The position numbers and the translations under genes are program-made. This document shows positions 52,934-64,000 of a stretch of 64,000 bases of DNA, piece by piece. Position 1 is the first letter of the stretch, and every line of letters starts with the position of its first letter. The notes beneath the pieces are model-generated. The model had not been told where the DNA came from and ran no database searches. It was given only the letters and a program-made list of their open reading frames with translations. Source of the stretch: Vanessa cardui (lineage: Eukaryota; Arthropoda; Insecta; Lepidoptera; Nymphalidae); assembly GCF_905220365.1 (NCBI RefSeq), contig NC_061134.1:11857001-11921000 (forward strand). The letters run 5' to 3'.

Positions 52934-54558
52934 TTTCGATTTCGTTCTTCAGTTTTTAGTCCGCAAATATCAATTACATTGAATATTTTTATTTAAAATG
53001 ATGCACTATTTAAAAGTAAACAGATAGATTTTAATTGTTAAATAATAAAAAATAAATATAGAACACTAAAATCACTATCAACACACATTTTTTTTAACTA
53101 GTACAAAGACTTTTTTAAAATATTTTATTTATAAAACTTAAATTAAAAAAAAAAAAACAAATAATAATATCTGTGCGACAGCAGTTCGCCGACTTCACGT
53201 AACGGGTTATGATCAATTTATTGTAGAACAAGCTGACAAGTTTGCGTACAAATGAGCAAATGTAAATGCGAATGCAAATGCGATAAGGAATAAGTTTTAT
53301 CGAAAGCGTCATTCATTAAAACAATTAGTAGTGTTTTAATTTTTGTAGAAGTATCGACGAGAATACTTCGAAATTATATTCGTTTTATAAAATTGTTTTT
53401 CACCAGCTAGTCCATTCCGACCTTTGATAATATAATAGGTTTGGAAACTAATATATTTTTTATTATTTTTTTTCAATAAGGAAAAACCTCTACCACCACA
53501 ATCTGTATGGCATACAAAGTATTGTTATGTTTCGGATCGACCATTAGCTTCGGCCCTTTTAAGACGTTTTGTGATGATCTCGTTACTTCAGTCTGGCTCT
53601 AATGATTTATTTTTTAAGCATGTAAAGTCAGCGATACACATTTCTTATTGGAACTTCTTCACGTAAAACAAGTATAATGTTAAACTTACTTATGACACCT
53701 ATTTACGAACCTTCAATAATATGCTTGATTATTTTTCGTAAATAATAATTTTTAGTTTCATAATATATACAGCAAAATTAAACTTAATATTACGTACAAT
53801 GATTTGTACATAATGTTACTCAAAAAAAAATATATTATAAATGCGAAAATAACTCCTTACATTTGTTACCTCTTTATGCTTAAAGTTCTGAACTTATTTC
53901 GAAATTTGGTATGGAGATAGTTTTAGTTTAACCGACAGACTTTTTTTAATTTACACCTCGAATCTGTGAATGGTGAGTAACGGTTTGTGTGCTATAGGTA
54001 AAGTTATAAAGATTTCGCGCGGGTAAAGCCGCAGGTTCAGCTAGTCTATGATATAATCGAATCTGCATGAAAAAAAGGTTTTGTTTTGGGATATGTACAT
54101 AATACTAAGTATAGGAAGTAACGTATGTAATTAAATTCATTCATAATATTAGTTTGCATTTGTGAGTGCGTTTTGTTTTTACACAAGTATTAATTTGTTT
54201 AAAAAAATAATATATAAAAAGTTCTTAAAATATCAACACATAAAATTTTTGAAATAATAATAAATAAATATATTTTCAGTTTCATTCATTATTATATGAT
54301 GTACAATTACTAATCCTTATTTTTGACATTGTCTTGACTCTCTAGTCAAGATTCTATTATTTATCTGTGCGTTTATCCTGCCATATTGTTTTTGTAGTGG
54401 AATGGTCGTCGTTTATTAAACAATTTTATTACGTTGTACTTTATTATTTGCCTCGAAGCCAACATTACTCTATTTAATATTATTATGCGTTAATCCTCAT
54501 TACTATGGATGTGCTTTATTTTTATAAATTTCGTCCCTAAATTATTTGCGGGTTCAAT
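52934..54558. promoter_or_regulatory. Divergent intergenic region between protease and SEFIR receptor
   Basis: 1.6 kb separates two start codons that point away from each other, so both promoters and 5' UTRs are expected here. I see no unambiguous TATA box or NF-kB consensus. 53990-54052 ('cgcgcgggtaaagccgcagg', 'cagctagtc') looks like a LINE/SINE tail remnant, so the shared region is not all unique sequence. A short upstream ORF, ATG at 54505 to TAA at 54540, lies 18 nt before the receptor ATG. Confidence 0.5.
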
Positions 54559-54672
54559 ATGGGGGGACAAGTGATTTCATTTATTTTATTGTTTCTGTTT
54601 CAATATGTTTCTGGTCAACATTATCAGCTTTGCGAGAACAATACGAAGATAACACGTAGTTGTACAACACAG
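54559..54672 (+). CDS. SEFIR receptor exon 1 (signal peptide)
   Basis: ATG at 54559 opens MGGQVISFILLFLFQYVSGQ, then HYQLCENNTKITRSCTTQ. Donor CAG|GTACGT. A short upstream ORF (54505-54540) is out of the way of this start. Confidence 0.85.
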
Positions 54673-57600
54673 GTACGTGATTATATAATTAAGTGAATTG
54701 AAGAGAATTGCAAAGAATATTTCGATATACAGTATTGATTTATCGAACGTTGTAACCTTGAAATAGTTGTTAGTATGATATAATACGCACGTATATGTTA
54801 TTGATATTGTTAATGCTACTTTTAGTTATCAAATAAGGTACGAAATGTAGATTAAAAACTATGACCTTTGTGGCCATTATTTATTATTTAAAAAAAAAAG
54901 TACATATGTAATGAGTAGTAGATTTTCAAAAATGATAATTCTTCTTATTGTAAATTTATTAGCCATTGTTATATTTATTTAGTATAATTATAAATTATGT
55001 ACATACTATAAGAAAGAAAAACTAAGTAATTACAATTATCAGGATTAGTTTTACATTTTAATTAATAAATAATGACATTGTTGGAAATATTTTCTGAATT
55101 AGTAGTTGCAAGTAATAATCTACTTTTCTCTATGAAGTTTTGTCATGTACAATTTCTTGTTCTAAATTTAAATTTAAAAAAAAAATGTTGACTGCAAAGG
55201 ATCTTGCAGTCACCATTTTAGTAGTATATAGGAGGAGAACCTAACATCTGTACTGTACTGTAGACAATGCTAATATCAGTTGTGTAAAACCTTTTATTGT
55301 GTCAATTAGTTATTTATTGAATAAGGCTTAAATTGAAATATATATAATTTTTAAATCTATCTAAATATTATCTGTTTTAGATATTGGGTGAAGATTATTC
55401 CGATGATAATACTTGTAAAGTAGAATATATACCACCAAATAGTTCAGACTGTACTGACAACTTTGGACCCATATCTTCGAATTCCCATATTGGTGGAGTC
55501 AGCCTCAAACCCTACATTCTTCCCGTAGTTCACCGAGACAACAGGACTTTCTATTCTGTCAATTATACTGTCCTTAATATTACATTTAGTAATATAAAAT
55601 GGAAAAGTAAGAGATTTTCTCATTACTATATATGATAAATTTATTTTATGTTTGTTATCAGATAAGATTTTAATTATTGACTTTCTTATATTATTTTAGA
55701 AATGTTGCAAAGATTTTTTATTTTAATTCCAGCTATGAAATTCCGTTTTCAAAAATTCATGAACGTAGAAAGTCACTGCAGGAATATTGTCATTTCAAAC
55801 GATGTCACCATAAATGAACAATCAATGCTCTACTATGACTGCTACTGGTCTCTTACCGATGGTGATTACAATGGTCAAAGTCATATACTCGATTTTGAGG
55901 CAACTGATGATGTAGTAGTGAACAGAGGGAGGTACAATTTCAATATACCATCTGCGGAAATGTTAAGTGAGTACATTATTTAAACTAAATTGTTACAATG
56001 AATAATATTTTTAAGTATATATACATAATTAGAACAAAGCACTTATATGTTGCATTTATAGTGTACAATTATTTATCCTTATTATTTTAATTGCATAGTC
56101 TATAAATACTTTAATCTGTAACAAGACAGACACAACAAAAACAGGAAACTACCTACTCTGGATAAAAAAAAATTACTATATATATTTCTTCCCAGATATT
56201 TATATTTCTTTTATATATTAAACATTAGTGTTTAAATAAATCATGATTTATCATTGTATTATTTTTATTAGGGTGTCAAATTGTCATGAAATATGTTACT
56301 ATATGTTTTGACAAAATAATTAACTCTAATATTATATTTTAATTGTATTACAGGTCCAACCATTAGCGAAAAAGATTGGAAGCCGTTTGTGTACATAGAA
56401 ATACTGACAAGCTCGATGAAATTACATATAATGCCTCCTCCGTCTCAATTAAAGATAACGGCATATCAGATTGAAGTTATGAAAGAGTGTAATAAAGGGA
56501 CTAAGTGCAAAGAAGCAGTTAAAAGCACAACAATCAAGTTAAGAAACAATACTCAAGAAGTAACATATGATTACAGCTTATTAATAAGTGCTGGAACATA
56601 CTTCTTTGTTGTTACACCGATACATGAAAAATGCAAGAGAGGCCAAGTTAAATGTCAATCGGTAGAGAGTCCAAGGATAATTATCAGTGAGTTATCATAT
56701 TTTTTTATTTCAAACTAGAAATGGTTCACAGCAAGCACGCAGGTATCAATTTGTACTGCAGCAGTTTTACATCTGGTCTTTCGCATAAAAAAATCAAAAT
56801 CAAAATAAACTTTATTCAAGTAGGCTTTTACTCGCGCTTTTGAATCGTCATTTTACAACTAACTACCACCGGTTCGGAAAGTAGATTCCGAGAAGAAAAG
56901 AGATACATACAATAATAAAGAGTCGGAAGTGTGTGCACAATATTTGAGATCTATTTTTGGATATGGGTTCCAACCTTAATTTGCTGCAAGAGAGCATTAC
57001 ATATTTACATAGAGTTGCTAACCACTACCCATAATATTATGTATATTAAATGAAAAATTGTATGATATAAGTCATAAAATAGGAGGCGAATAATAATGTT
57101 ATGATATAGGGTGTTGCTAATGGCTTTTAAATACATATCTGGAATTAAATCATGACATGATATATAAGACTGCGTCTTTGTTGCTGATGTGTATGTGAAT
57201 TCTAAGATAGTAAAATCTACTGTTATTATATTTTAGATATTTTAATAGATGTGTACAAAATGTAACAAATCATTTTGTGATGATGATGAAATGATGACCA
57301 CATGAAATGGTTTCCTTTATACTTTCCAGGTAGTGAAGTTCATCAGAAATTAAACATCTGTATTGCCAGCATCACGGCTCTGGTTGTCGCAACTCTGTTT
57401 GCATACTATATTGTTCTCCGTGTGATCCGTCGTTATTGGTGCAAGGAGTATGGAGAGAGTGAGTTTTAACTGTTTTTAAATTTATAAAATCAATGATTTC
57501 ATTGCTAAAGTTTTAATTTAATTTACATATTTCAAACTATATTAGATGTGCCTCTATTTAAACAATGAGATAGTGTATAGTTTTCTTAATTTTTGTGTTG

Positions 57601-58291
57601 ACTCTACTTTTTGCATATGAGTAACGTGTTTTGGATTTCATATAGTGTTTTATCTTTTACAACTAAACTATTAATTCATTGTCACATTCCAGAAATTCCA
57701 CCTCCACCGAAAATTCTAGTAATCTATTCACCGGCGAACCGACTACATGCTGAATGTGTGGCTTCATTTGTTGCTTACCTCCGGTCTGAATATGGCTTCG
57801 ATGTAATGTATGACGGTGATATTTCTAAAACATCTCACAGTGATCCAGTTATATGGGCAGATGAAGCAATCGAACTGGCTACTCATGTTATTTACATAGT
57901 TGGTCCAGCTGAAAACACAAATCTTTACAACAACATATACGATAAACCCATAATAGCACACAAGGACGTTGACCTCATTCTTCTAAATCACTTAAAAGGT
58001 GCTAGAGTATCAAGCTGCTTAAAAGTCATCAATGTCTTCTTTGAACACTCCAATGGCAGAGTACCGAATGAAACAAAACACGATAAACCATTCTTTTTGC
58101 TCAAGGACTGGCAGAAATTAATTGCGTACTTGTCAAAGAATTTGCTTCCCAAGAAACAGATAATGCGGACAGAGAGAGGACGTTGCTTCCTGGAAGACTT
58201 AACGAGGGCCAAAGAGTTGCTTAATGGAAGAAATGACGATGTTATAATCAGGTGTGAAAAGAATTTAATGGAGAAAAAGGTACTATTGTAA
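54559..58291 (+). CDS. IL-17-receptor-like type I membrane protein with SEFIR domain, 6 exons
   Basis: Exons: 54559-54672, 55381-55606, 55733-55966, 56354-56686, 57330-57458, 57693-58291. They total 1,635 nt, 544 aa, and all junctions keep phase. Order: signal peptide (VISFILLFLFQYVSG, about 1-20); an ectodomain of about 290 residues with paired cysteines and many N-glycosylation motifs; one transmembrane helix at about 312-334 (ICIASITALVVATLFAYYIV) with a basic stop-transfer RVIRRYW; then a SEFIR domain from about residue 352 (PKILVIYSPANRLHAECVAS ... FVAYLRSEYGFDVMYD ... WADEAIELATHVIYIVGP). SEFIR domains pair with SEFIR adaptors (Act1/CIKS-like) in IL-17 signalling. Ligand and adaptor in this insect are unknown. 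It is divergent from the CLIP protease. Confidence 0.88.
55381..55606 (+). CDS. SEFIR receptor exon 2 (ectodomain)
   Basis: Acceptor ATCTGTTTTAG. Encodes ILGEDYSDDNTCKVEYIPPN to VNYTVLNITFSNIKWK with five N-glycosylation-type motifs. Donor A|GTAAGAG. Confidence 0.88.
55733..55966 (+). CDS. SEFIR receptor exon 3 (ectodomain)
   Basis: Encodes MKFRFQKFMNVESHCRNIVI to RGRYNFNIPSAEML. The acceptor TTTTAATTCCAG at 55732 is preferred; a second in-frame acceptor at 55699 would add 11 hydrophobic residues (MLQRFFILIPA) and is less likely for an extracellular segment. Confidence 0.82.
56354..56686 (+). CDS. SEFIR receptor exon 4 (ectodomain)
   Basis: Encodes PTISEKDWKPFVYIEILTSS to CKRGQVKCQSVESPRIII, a fibronectin-III-like beta-rich stretch (ITAYQIEVMKECN, TYFFVVTPIHEKC). 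Acceptor TATTACAG, donor A|GTGAGT. Confidence 0.88.
56785..56910 (-). repeat. L2/CR1-like LINE 3' tail, reverse copy
   Basis: 'aatcaaaataaactttattc' then 'aagtaggcttttactcgcgc' and 'accaccggttcggaaagtag', in intron 4 of the SEFIR receptor gene. Confidence 0.75.
57330..57458 (+). CDS. SEFIR receptor exon 5 (transmembrane)
   Basis: Encodes SSEVHQKLNICIASITALVV to IVLRVIRRYWCKEYGE: juxtamembrane, one transmembrane helix and basic stop-transfer residues. Acceptor TTTCCAG. Confidence 0.88.
57693..58291 (+). CDS. SEFIR receptor terminal exon 6 (SEFIR domain)
   Basis: Opens KIPPPPKILVIYSPANRLHA after acceptor CATTCCAG and encodes the entire SEFIR domain plus a C-terminal tail rich in charged residues (RTERGRCFLEDLTRAKELLN), TAA at 58289-58291. 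Confidence 0.9.
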
Positions 58292-60064
58292 TTGGGCATA
58301 CAAGGAAATATCTTTGTTATTTCAAAAGGAATAAATGTTATAATAGCATTAATCTTTTGTTAATAAATGTGAATTAATCAGTTTTTAGAAATAATAATTG
58401 TTTGTTCCTAAAAATAATATCAAGTATTTCAGAAGAAGTATATGTATAATAGAGATGATTTATAATTTTAAAGCATTTCTTCTAATTTAATAGATTTCTT
58501 TGTAGGTGAACTTTCGGAAACAAAATTTATATATATTTGAGGAATAAATTGTTGAAGACAAGTGTTGTTTGTGAATAAATGTGAGTTATATTGAGGAATT
58601 ACAATGTGATTCGGACGTAACACTGTTGATATAAAGCAGAAGTGATTTTAGAAGTGAGAACCGTTTTGTTTTGGTAAAGCACAAGTTATTAGTTTCCATG
58701 GTATTATTGATAAAATGTTGTCTATTTTTATTGATATGTAATGATTTGATATAAAAATATTCAATGTAAGGGTAAAATGTTTAGTGTATGACTATGATAT
58801 TTTTCTATGTAAGCAAATTACACTGACTGCTTAATTATCTCGATCACATAAATATTGTTGTAATTCGAGAATATTTTTGTGGTTATATATAATTGTTATG
58901 TCTACCCAGTTAATTAATATAAAAATTTATAAGCCACGCCTCCCAATGTATGAAACAGGCCCTGCGTTTTCACTCATGTGTAATATAATAATTTCCTTTG
59001 GCTTGTTTTATGAAATAAAATTACTTCCAACTTACTTCATTTTTGAAATATATTATTATATATGACGTAATATTGTATTCTGTACCTGATGTTGCATTTT
59101 GTCTAGTCAATGTTGTGCTGAAAATTTCATTCTTTTTTTTTATATGGGCATACGGATTGAGACAATTTATGGCAACACTGTTGAATCTATTATCAGATGT
59201 TCGGTAGTATTCATATGATTAACATGGAATATTTTTTGTTAATCTTTACGACGTAAGATATTTTAAGAGCAGATATTGTCCTGTTTTTTTTATAAGTATG
59301 TGTACTTTGAATGAATTAATATATATAAGGGGGTGGTGTGGTTTATATACCCCGCTACTTGTATTACTTATATTATGAAAGTATATTAATATTTATATAA
59401 TCTGTTGTCTTATTGTAAGTATTTCGAACAAAATGTTAAAAGAATCTTGGCACTCTTTTGTCATATTTTCATACTATTTCTACCATATATATCTTCCAGA
59501 TGCAAGTCCATAGCTATAGCTTTTGCATACAGTCCAAAGAAATTCAAACATTAAACTGAACCTATGGCTTTCCTTTCATTGATAATACTTTAAAAATAGT
59601 CTTTATTAGATGTTATTATTAAGAATTTTAATGGATATTTTATGTGTAGAATAATTTCCCTGCTTTAAATTGGTGTATTCGATAATTTAGTGCCATAGGA
59701 CTCTTGAATGTATGTAAAATATTTTTTATAAAGGTGATTTCGGCTGCTCCATTTGTGATGGGGTTTATTAAACAACTATTCGGTGTTATGAAAAGTTGTT
59801 TAAAGATAGATGCTTAAGATATCGTGGATGAATAAAGATTTCTGTCACATGTAAAGTTAAATTACGGTGATATTGGTTGTTTATACATCTGTATCCAAAT
59901 GAGGCAGCCACGGTTTATGTCCGAAACTTTCTTAAGTACCTATATTCGACGTTGATCTCAATTCCAAACTGTTGGAGTGAACGTGTTCTATCATTATACA
60001 GGACTTTTAAGCTCAATATATACTTTGTGATGTATTTTTGTAAATAAAATCTTAAATAATTGTT
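58292..60064 (+). other. 3' UTR of the SEFIR receptor gene
   Basis: AT-rich, no other gene. Several polyadenylation-like hexamers; the last and best, AATAAA at 60043-60048, is followed by a GT/T-rich stretch (attgttgttttatt), so cleavage near 60060 is my best guess. Earlier signals (58332, 58360, 59830) could give shorter transcripts. Confidence 0.5.
60043..60048 (+). terminator. Candidate polyadenylation signal, SEFIR receptor
   Basis: AATAAA with downstream GT-rich element; chosen among several. Confidence 0.45.
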
Positions 60065-60551
60065 GTTTTATTCATTTTATATGTATATTTTGTTTTTATA
60101 CGTACACATGGAAGGGATGAAGAGTTTTGATGTACAGTCATTACAATTCAGAGGTGATGTCTGTATTAAAAAAATATTTACAATGATGTTAAATGATTTT
60201 GAATTTTATTTTTATACTATTTAAGCTGATGTTTCATTAATCGCTCCATGAATGGATTTTGTAAGAGTTTGTAGTTGCAAGTTTTATACGGTTCTTGTGA
60301 CCGAGAATGCTGACCGAGTGTCTTATTTGTAAAATTATCTTATCACAAATTCAGGTCAAGACCTTTCCAATGACACTAAATTTAACAACAAATCTCATTT
60401 TGTTATATGAATGCGATCGACACGAATTTTCCTCATTAGGTTAATATTATTTAGACGTTACAAAATTATTTCTTTTTTTTTCTTTTATCGACTTTACTGA
60501 AAATATATCATTAGAATTTTTAAGACTAAAAATAAAATAGGTGAGATAAAG

Positions 60552-60842
60552 AGAGGCACGATGGCCCAGTGGTAGAGCGCGAGCATCTCAACCATTGATA
60601 GCGGGTTCAAACCCAGGCAAGCACCACTGAATATTCATGTGCTTAATTTGTGTTTATAATTCATCTCGTGCTTGGCGATGAAGAAAAACATCGAGAGAAA
60701 ACCTGGATTTGTCTAATTTAATAGAAATTCTGCTACATGTGTATTCCACCAACCCGCATTGGAACAGCGTGGTGGAACGTTCCGAACCTTCTCAAAGAGA
60801 AAGGAGGCCTTAGCCCAGCACTGGGAATTTTACAGACTGTTG
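60552..60842 (+). repeat. tRNA-headed SINE family A, full-length copy
   Basis: Head 'ggcacgatggcccagtggta', B box 'gggttcaaacccaggcaagc', body 'cttaatttgtgtttataatt', 'ccaccaacccgcattggaac', end 'agcactgggaattttacaga'. Head and body are nearly complete. Confidence 0.88.
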
Positions 60843-62761
60843 TTGTTTATTGAAAAAAAAAAACTGTACATTATTTATTATCATTGGTTTATTTATCACC
60901 CACAGATTAATAATTAATTATTCAAATTATAGCATTACTAACATACATATAATGCATACATCATTCATGTATACACAACCATATATAAACCATTATGGAA
61001 AGTAATTACTATTAAATTATTTACACCTACCTTTTATTACATCTAAATAATATTAATTAATATAAAACTTTATAACAAAACAAAATCTATAGCGAATTAT
61101 TATTGATAGAAATATTTATATAACAACCATTTATTAACATATGAAGACATCATTTAAAAACTGTCTTAAAAAATCGTTCAATTAAAAAAAAATTAATTCC
61201 AATTTTTAAACTAAATTTTAATTTAATGATTCGAACTTTGATTAAACAATATTACTTTCATGCCGGTAAATAGTCAATACATTATTTAAATCTTTTAGAA
61301 GCACATATGTGTTTACAAAAATAGTTTGTTTAATTAGTAAAAATAATAAAAAAACAATTAATATGTAAATGTAAAATAAAATGCAATTGATAGCTTATAA
61401 GTTTGTTGCATTACAGATTAAACAATTCGCAAACAAATAAAAATTAAAACAACCTAATTTTTTTTTCATAAAAATAAATAACAATAAAATATTTTATCGA
61501 ATGTTTTAATAATTTTGGTTTCTTTTTGTACAAATTGTGATGACGAGCATGTGCGTTGAGAGTGGATTGATTATTTTTGACTTAATATGACGTCACCAAT
61601 AGTGTAGTATGGCAGACAGATTAAAACGTTTAATAAATCAAACAAATTCGTAGTCACATTTTTATCACAACTGATAATGAATTAAGACGAGAATGGAAGA
61701 ACTTTTAAGTCTTTTTATACGACTACCCAAAAACACACTGACACTGGCTGTAAATTATTAAATCAGGGCATTATTTTTTTTAATTAAAAAAAGTTTTGTC
61801 AAACGTTACTATGACTTATGATGGAATAGTTTTTTTTTAATTATCGTAACACTCAAAGACACTTGGAGATATAATTACATACAATTGACAATCTCCATCT
61901 TTTTTGAAACATCAAAAAGATTCTTTATTACAACTTTAAGGATGTTCGAAATTTCAGCCAAATCGATTTTGCGGAATAAGTTTAACATTCCGTAAATTTA
62001 TTTGACTCACACAAAACAATATGTAAAGTTATTAAGTTAAATAGCATAGTGGAAGAGAAATAAATTTAGCACATCTCGAGCAACAAGTGAAGCCTGGGAA
62101 AAACACTACGTAAATATTTACGTTACACATGACCTTGAAATTACCGCTCCCAAAAGAAAAAAAAAACAAATCACTCAATAAAACCTTATACTTACACAAA
62201 TGTTAGCGAGGCAAGACATACTTAGTTTGTTAAGAAAATATTTCTTTTAAGCATGATGAATCCATTTGCGTAAAAAATATTTAAAATTCGAATATAAATT
62301 CTTTTATTTATTGTTAATGAAACAATCGTCTCTAACATAATTAGGAGGCATTAACTAAATAATTCCAACTTAGTTTAGTAATTTGTGTCATGAAACTTTA
62401 GTAGGCTTTGTTACACTCATCCCATTGTTACTAAAGATAACATTTATAATCTGTGATTACACAAATGTCAATACTCTTTGTTAACACATTTGTTTTATAT
62501 TTTTTACTGACTGCGAACAAAGATAATTCTTTTTTCGAAATATATTTTTCTCATCGTTAATAAAATTAAAACAGCAAATCATTTTATGATAAAATCATTA
62601 CAAACGCACATGAATTGTCATTAAATTACAAATTGGAAAGTTTAATACAACGAAACAAATAACCGTTTGTTTGATTTTAAAATACCTACTCGTACGAGGA
62701 ACATTATTATTATGTACCATCACAATTAACACATGATTTTATTATTTAATCAAATATTTCA
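60843..62761. other. AT-rich non-coding DNA, possibly a minus-strand 3' UTR
   Basis: No coding exon. If the candidate terminal exon at about 62.8 kb is real, this is its 3' UTR. TGACGTCACCAAT at 61588-61600 joins a perfect CRE to a CCAAT box. Confidence 0.35.
61588..61600. promoter_or_regulatory. CRE fused to CCAAT box
   Basis: TGACGTCACCAAT: a palindromic CREB/ATF site running straight into an NF-Y core. The location relative to a promoter is unknown. Confidence 0.25.
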
Positions 62762-62820
62762 ATGTCCAACTAAACACCGACGTTCTGTTATGTTCTCCAC
62801 GAGTCAACTTCACGTTCTGA
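62762..62820 (-). CDS. Weak candidate terminal exon of an unidentified minus-strand gene
   Basis: On the minus strand, a strong acceptor (eight-T tract then CAG at about 62819-62821) precedes a short open stretch. Depending on phase it reads ...REVDSWRT-stop or NVKLTRGEHNRTSVFSW... . No domain is visible, and upstream exons, if any, are past the window end. Speculative. Confidence 0.25.
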
Positions 62821-62943
62821 AAAAAAAACAGATATTAAAAATATATAACAAAGTTTAGTATTGCCATACTTAGACTAAAGTCTTGCATCTTAAACTATAA
62901 TTATAAAATAACATGTCCTGACTGACTGAATCATCATTCAAAA

Positions 62944-63175
62944 TGAAAATCAAAATAAACTTTATTCAAGTAGGCTTTTACAAGCACTTTTGAATACTCA
63001 TTTTACAATTGAGTGAAGCTACCACTGGTTCGAAAAGTAGATTCTACCGAGAAGAACCGGCAAGAAACTTAATAGTTATATATATAGTTAAATTAATATA
63101 TCCTGCCTGGAAGTCAACAGGTATTAACTCCACGCTTTTTTATCATCTATAAAATCTTGTATCGAATAATACGCC
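62944..63175 (-). repeat. L2/CR1-like LINE 3' tail, reverse copy
   Basis: 'aaaatcaaaataaactttat', 'gtaggcttttacaagcactt', 'gaagaaccggcaagaaact' and 'ggaagtcaacaggtattaac'. It is colinear with the copy at 24342, including the segment beyond the short tail. Confidence 0.78.
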
Positions 63176-64000
63176 TTTTTTACCAATGTAGTTTTTATAA
63201 ACGATTTGAATTTACGATACAGCAAAGTTAAAAATATCTGCGGAATTATTTTGCAAATACATTGCCGAGTATAAACTATGAAATTTAGGAACATGGAATT
63301 TGAGTAGGATAGTTTTATTGAGTAGACACCGACTAAGGATGGAATTTCTGAAATTGTACCCTTAATGGGGGTGAAATGGGAGTTGACAGTTTGTATGGAT
63401 GTCCGTCATTTTCAAAGTTAGAAACATGAAACTTTATTTTTCAGATACTGATTGACAATAAGTAGATAGATATATTAAATAATTTTTGGATATGCTACCT
63501 TAAGGGGTGAACGATGATTTTCGTGTTATAGTCAATAAATACTCATTATAAATGTTATTTACTCAATGAATATCAAGACTTTAAAATTTTTTATTCGGTT
63601 ATGACGCCGATGTTCATTGTAAAAGACGTATCATCATACAATTTTTTTTAATAAAATATTTTAATGAATTAAATATACCTAAAGAGCACAAATAAGTTAT
63701 CATATAAATTAAGATATCTAATCTGATAAATGTGAGGTCTGCCCAAGGCGAATTATTCTGCAAATATCGTATTTGAAATTCATAATTACAAGTAAAAAAG
63801 GGATTGCCTGATAATGTCCCATTCATGGGCGAAGACTAATAACTAAGAATATTGGATAGATGTGGTATAAATTATTCAATTACTACGCAAAACAGGCAAG
63901 AGTCTTCAATATTAAAAAAATATATATTATTTTTATATATGTTATTGGTTGTATAAAACATCTTTATTTTTGTTTTTCTTTAGCTACTTGAGAAAAATCA
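63176..64000. other. AT-rich DNA to window end, nothing recognised
   Basis: No exon, RNA gene or repeat that I can support. Confidence 0.4.

Noticed and set aside
52934..54558. NF-kB sites between the divergent immune-type genes
   Set aside because: Only loose matches (for example around 53480 and 54088) were found by eye, not convincing enough to list.
55702..55732. Earlier acceptor for SEFIR receptor exon 3 at 55699
   Set aside because: It would be in frame, but adds an 11-residue hydrophobic stretch to an ectodomain; the acceptor at 55732 has the better pyrimidine tract. Not excluded as an alternative splice form.
1..64000. CRISPR arrays, bacterial operons, phage or integron structures
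   Set aside because: The window is clearly insect nuclear DNA with spliced genes. The periodic repeats seen are microsatellites and LINE tails.

Overview
This is an AT-rich, intron-rich and transposon-dense piece of insect nuclear DNA, almost certainly from a lepidopteran (butterfly or moth). The evidence is GT-AG introns of several kb, insect-type genes, a mariner element, several tRNA-headed SINE families, RTE/L2-like/I-like/R4-like LINEs and an LTR retrotransposon. Nothing bacterial is present: no operons, Shine-Dalgarno sites or CRISPR. All exon models come from reading splice junctions by eye and checking that exon phases join. In the three complete genes every junction keeps frame and the summed coding length divides by three.

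Layout. (1) 1-2770: a mariner with one in-frame stop (662-1949), then the last two coding exons of an unidentified + strand gene (1997-2112, 2737-2770). (2) 2771-9151: non-coding, with SINE and RTE debris and a CCAAT-box cluster. (3) 9152-18142, minus strand: a 7-exon core-1 beta-1,3-galactosyltransferase (C1GalT, 352 aa). (4) 18143-23949: no gene seen. (5) 23950-52933, minus strand: a 10-exon CLIP-domain serine protease (379 aa) spread over 29 kb because its introns hold most of the mobile DNA: an R4/Dong-like LINE, paired SINEs flanking the catalytic-Asp exon, an intact I-type LINE nested inside an older L2/CR1-like LINE, and a deleted LTR retrotransposon that itself carries a Penelope-like insertion. 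(6) 54559-58291, + strand: a 6-exon type I membrane protein with a SEFIR cytoplasmic domain, i.e. an IL-17-receptor-like protein (544 aa), followed by a ~1.8 kb 3' UTR. (7) 58292-64000: 3' UTR, SINE, LINE tail and a weak candidate terminal exon on the minus strand at about 62.8 kb.

Genes together. The protease and the SEFIR receptor are divergent with start codons 1.6 kb apart. Both belong to families used in immunity (CLIP proteases in Toll/melanization cascades, SEFIR proteins in IL-17 signalling), so a shared control region is possible but is inference. C1GalT is a Golgi O-glycan enzyme with no evident link to them. The protease has an unusual predicted activation site (Tyr before IIGG) with a trypsin-like specificity pocket.

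Most notable for follow-up: the SEFIR receptor; the Tyr activation site; the nested LINEs with perfect target duplications; and the LTR element with apparently identical LTRs, a tRNA-Pro-type primer site and one fused reading frame from which reverse transcriptase and the integrase core are missing.
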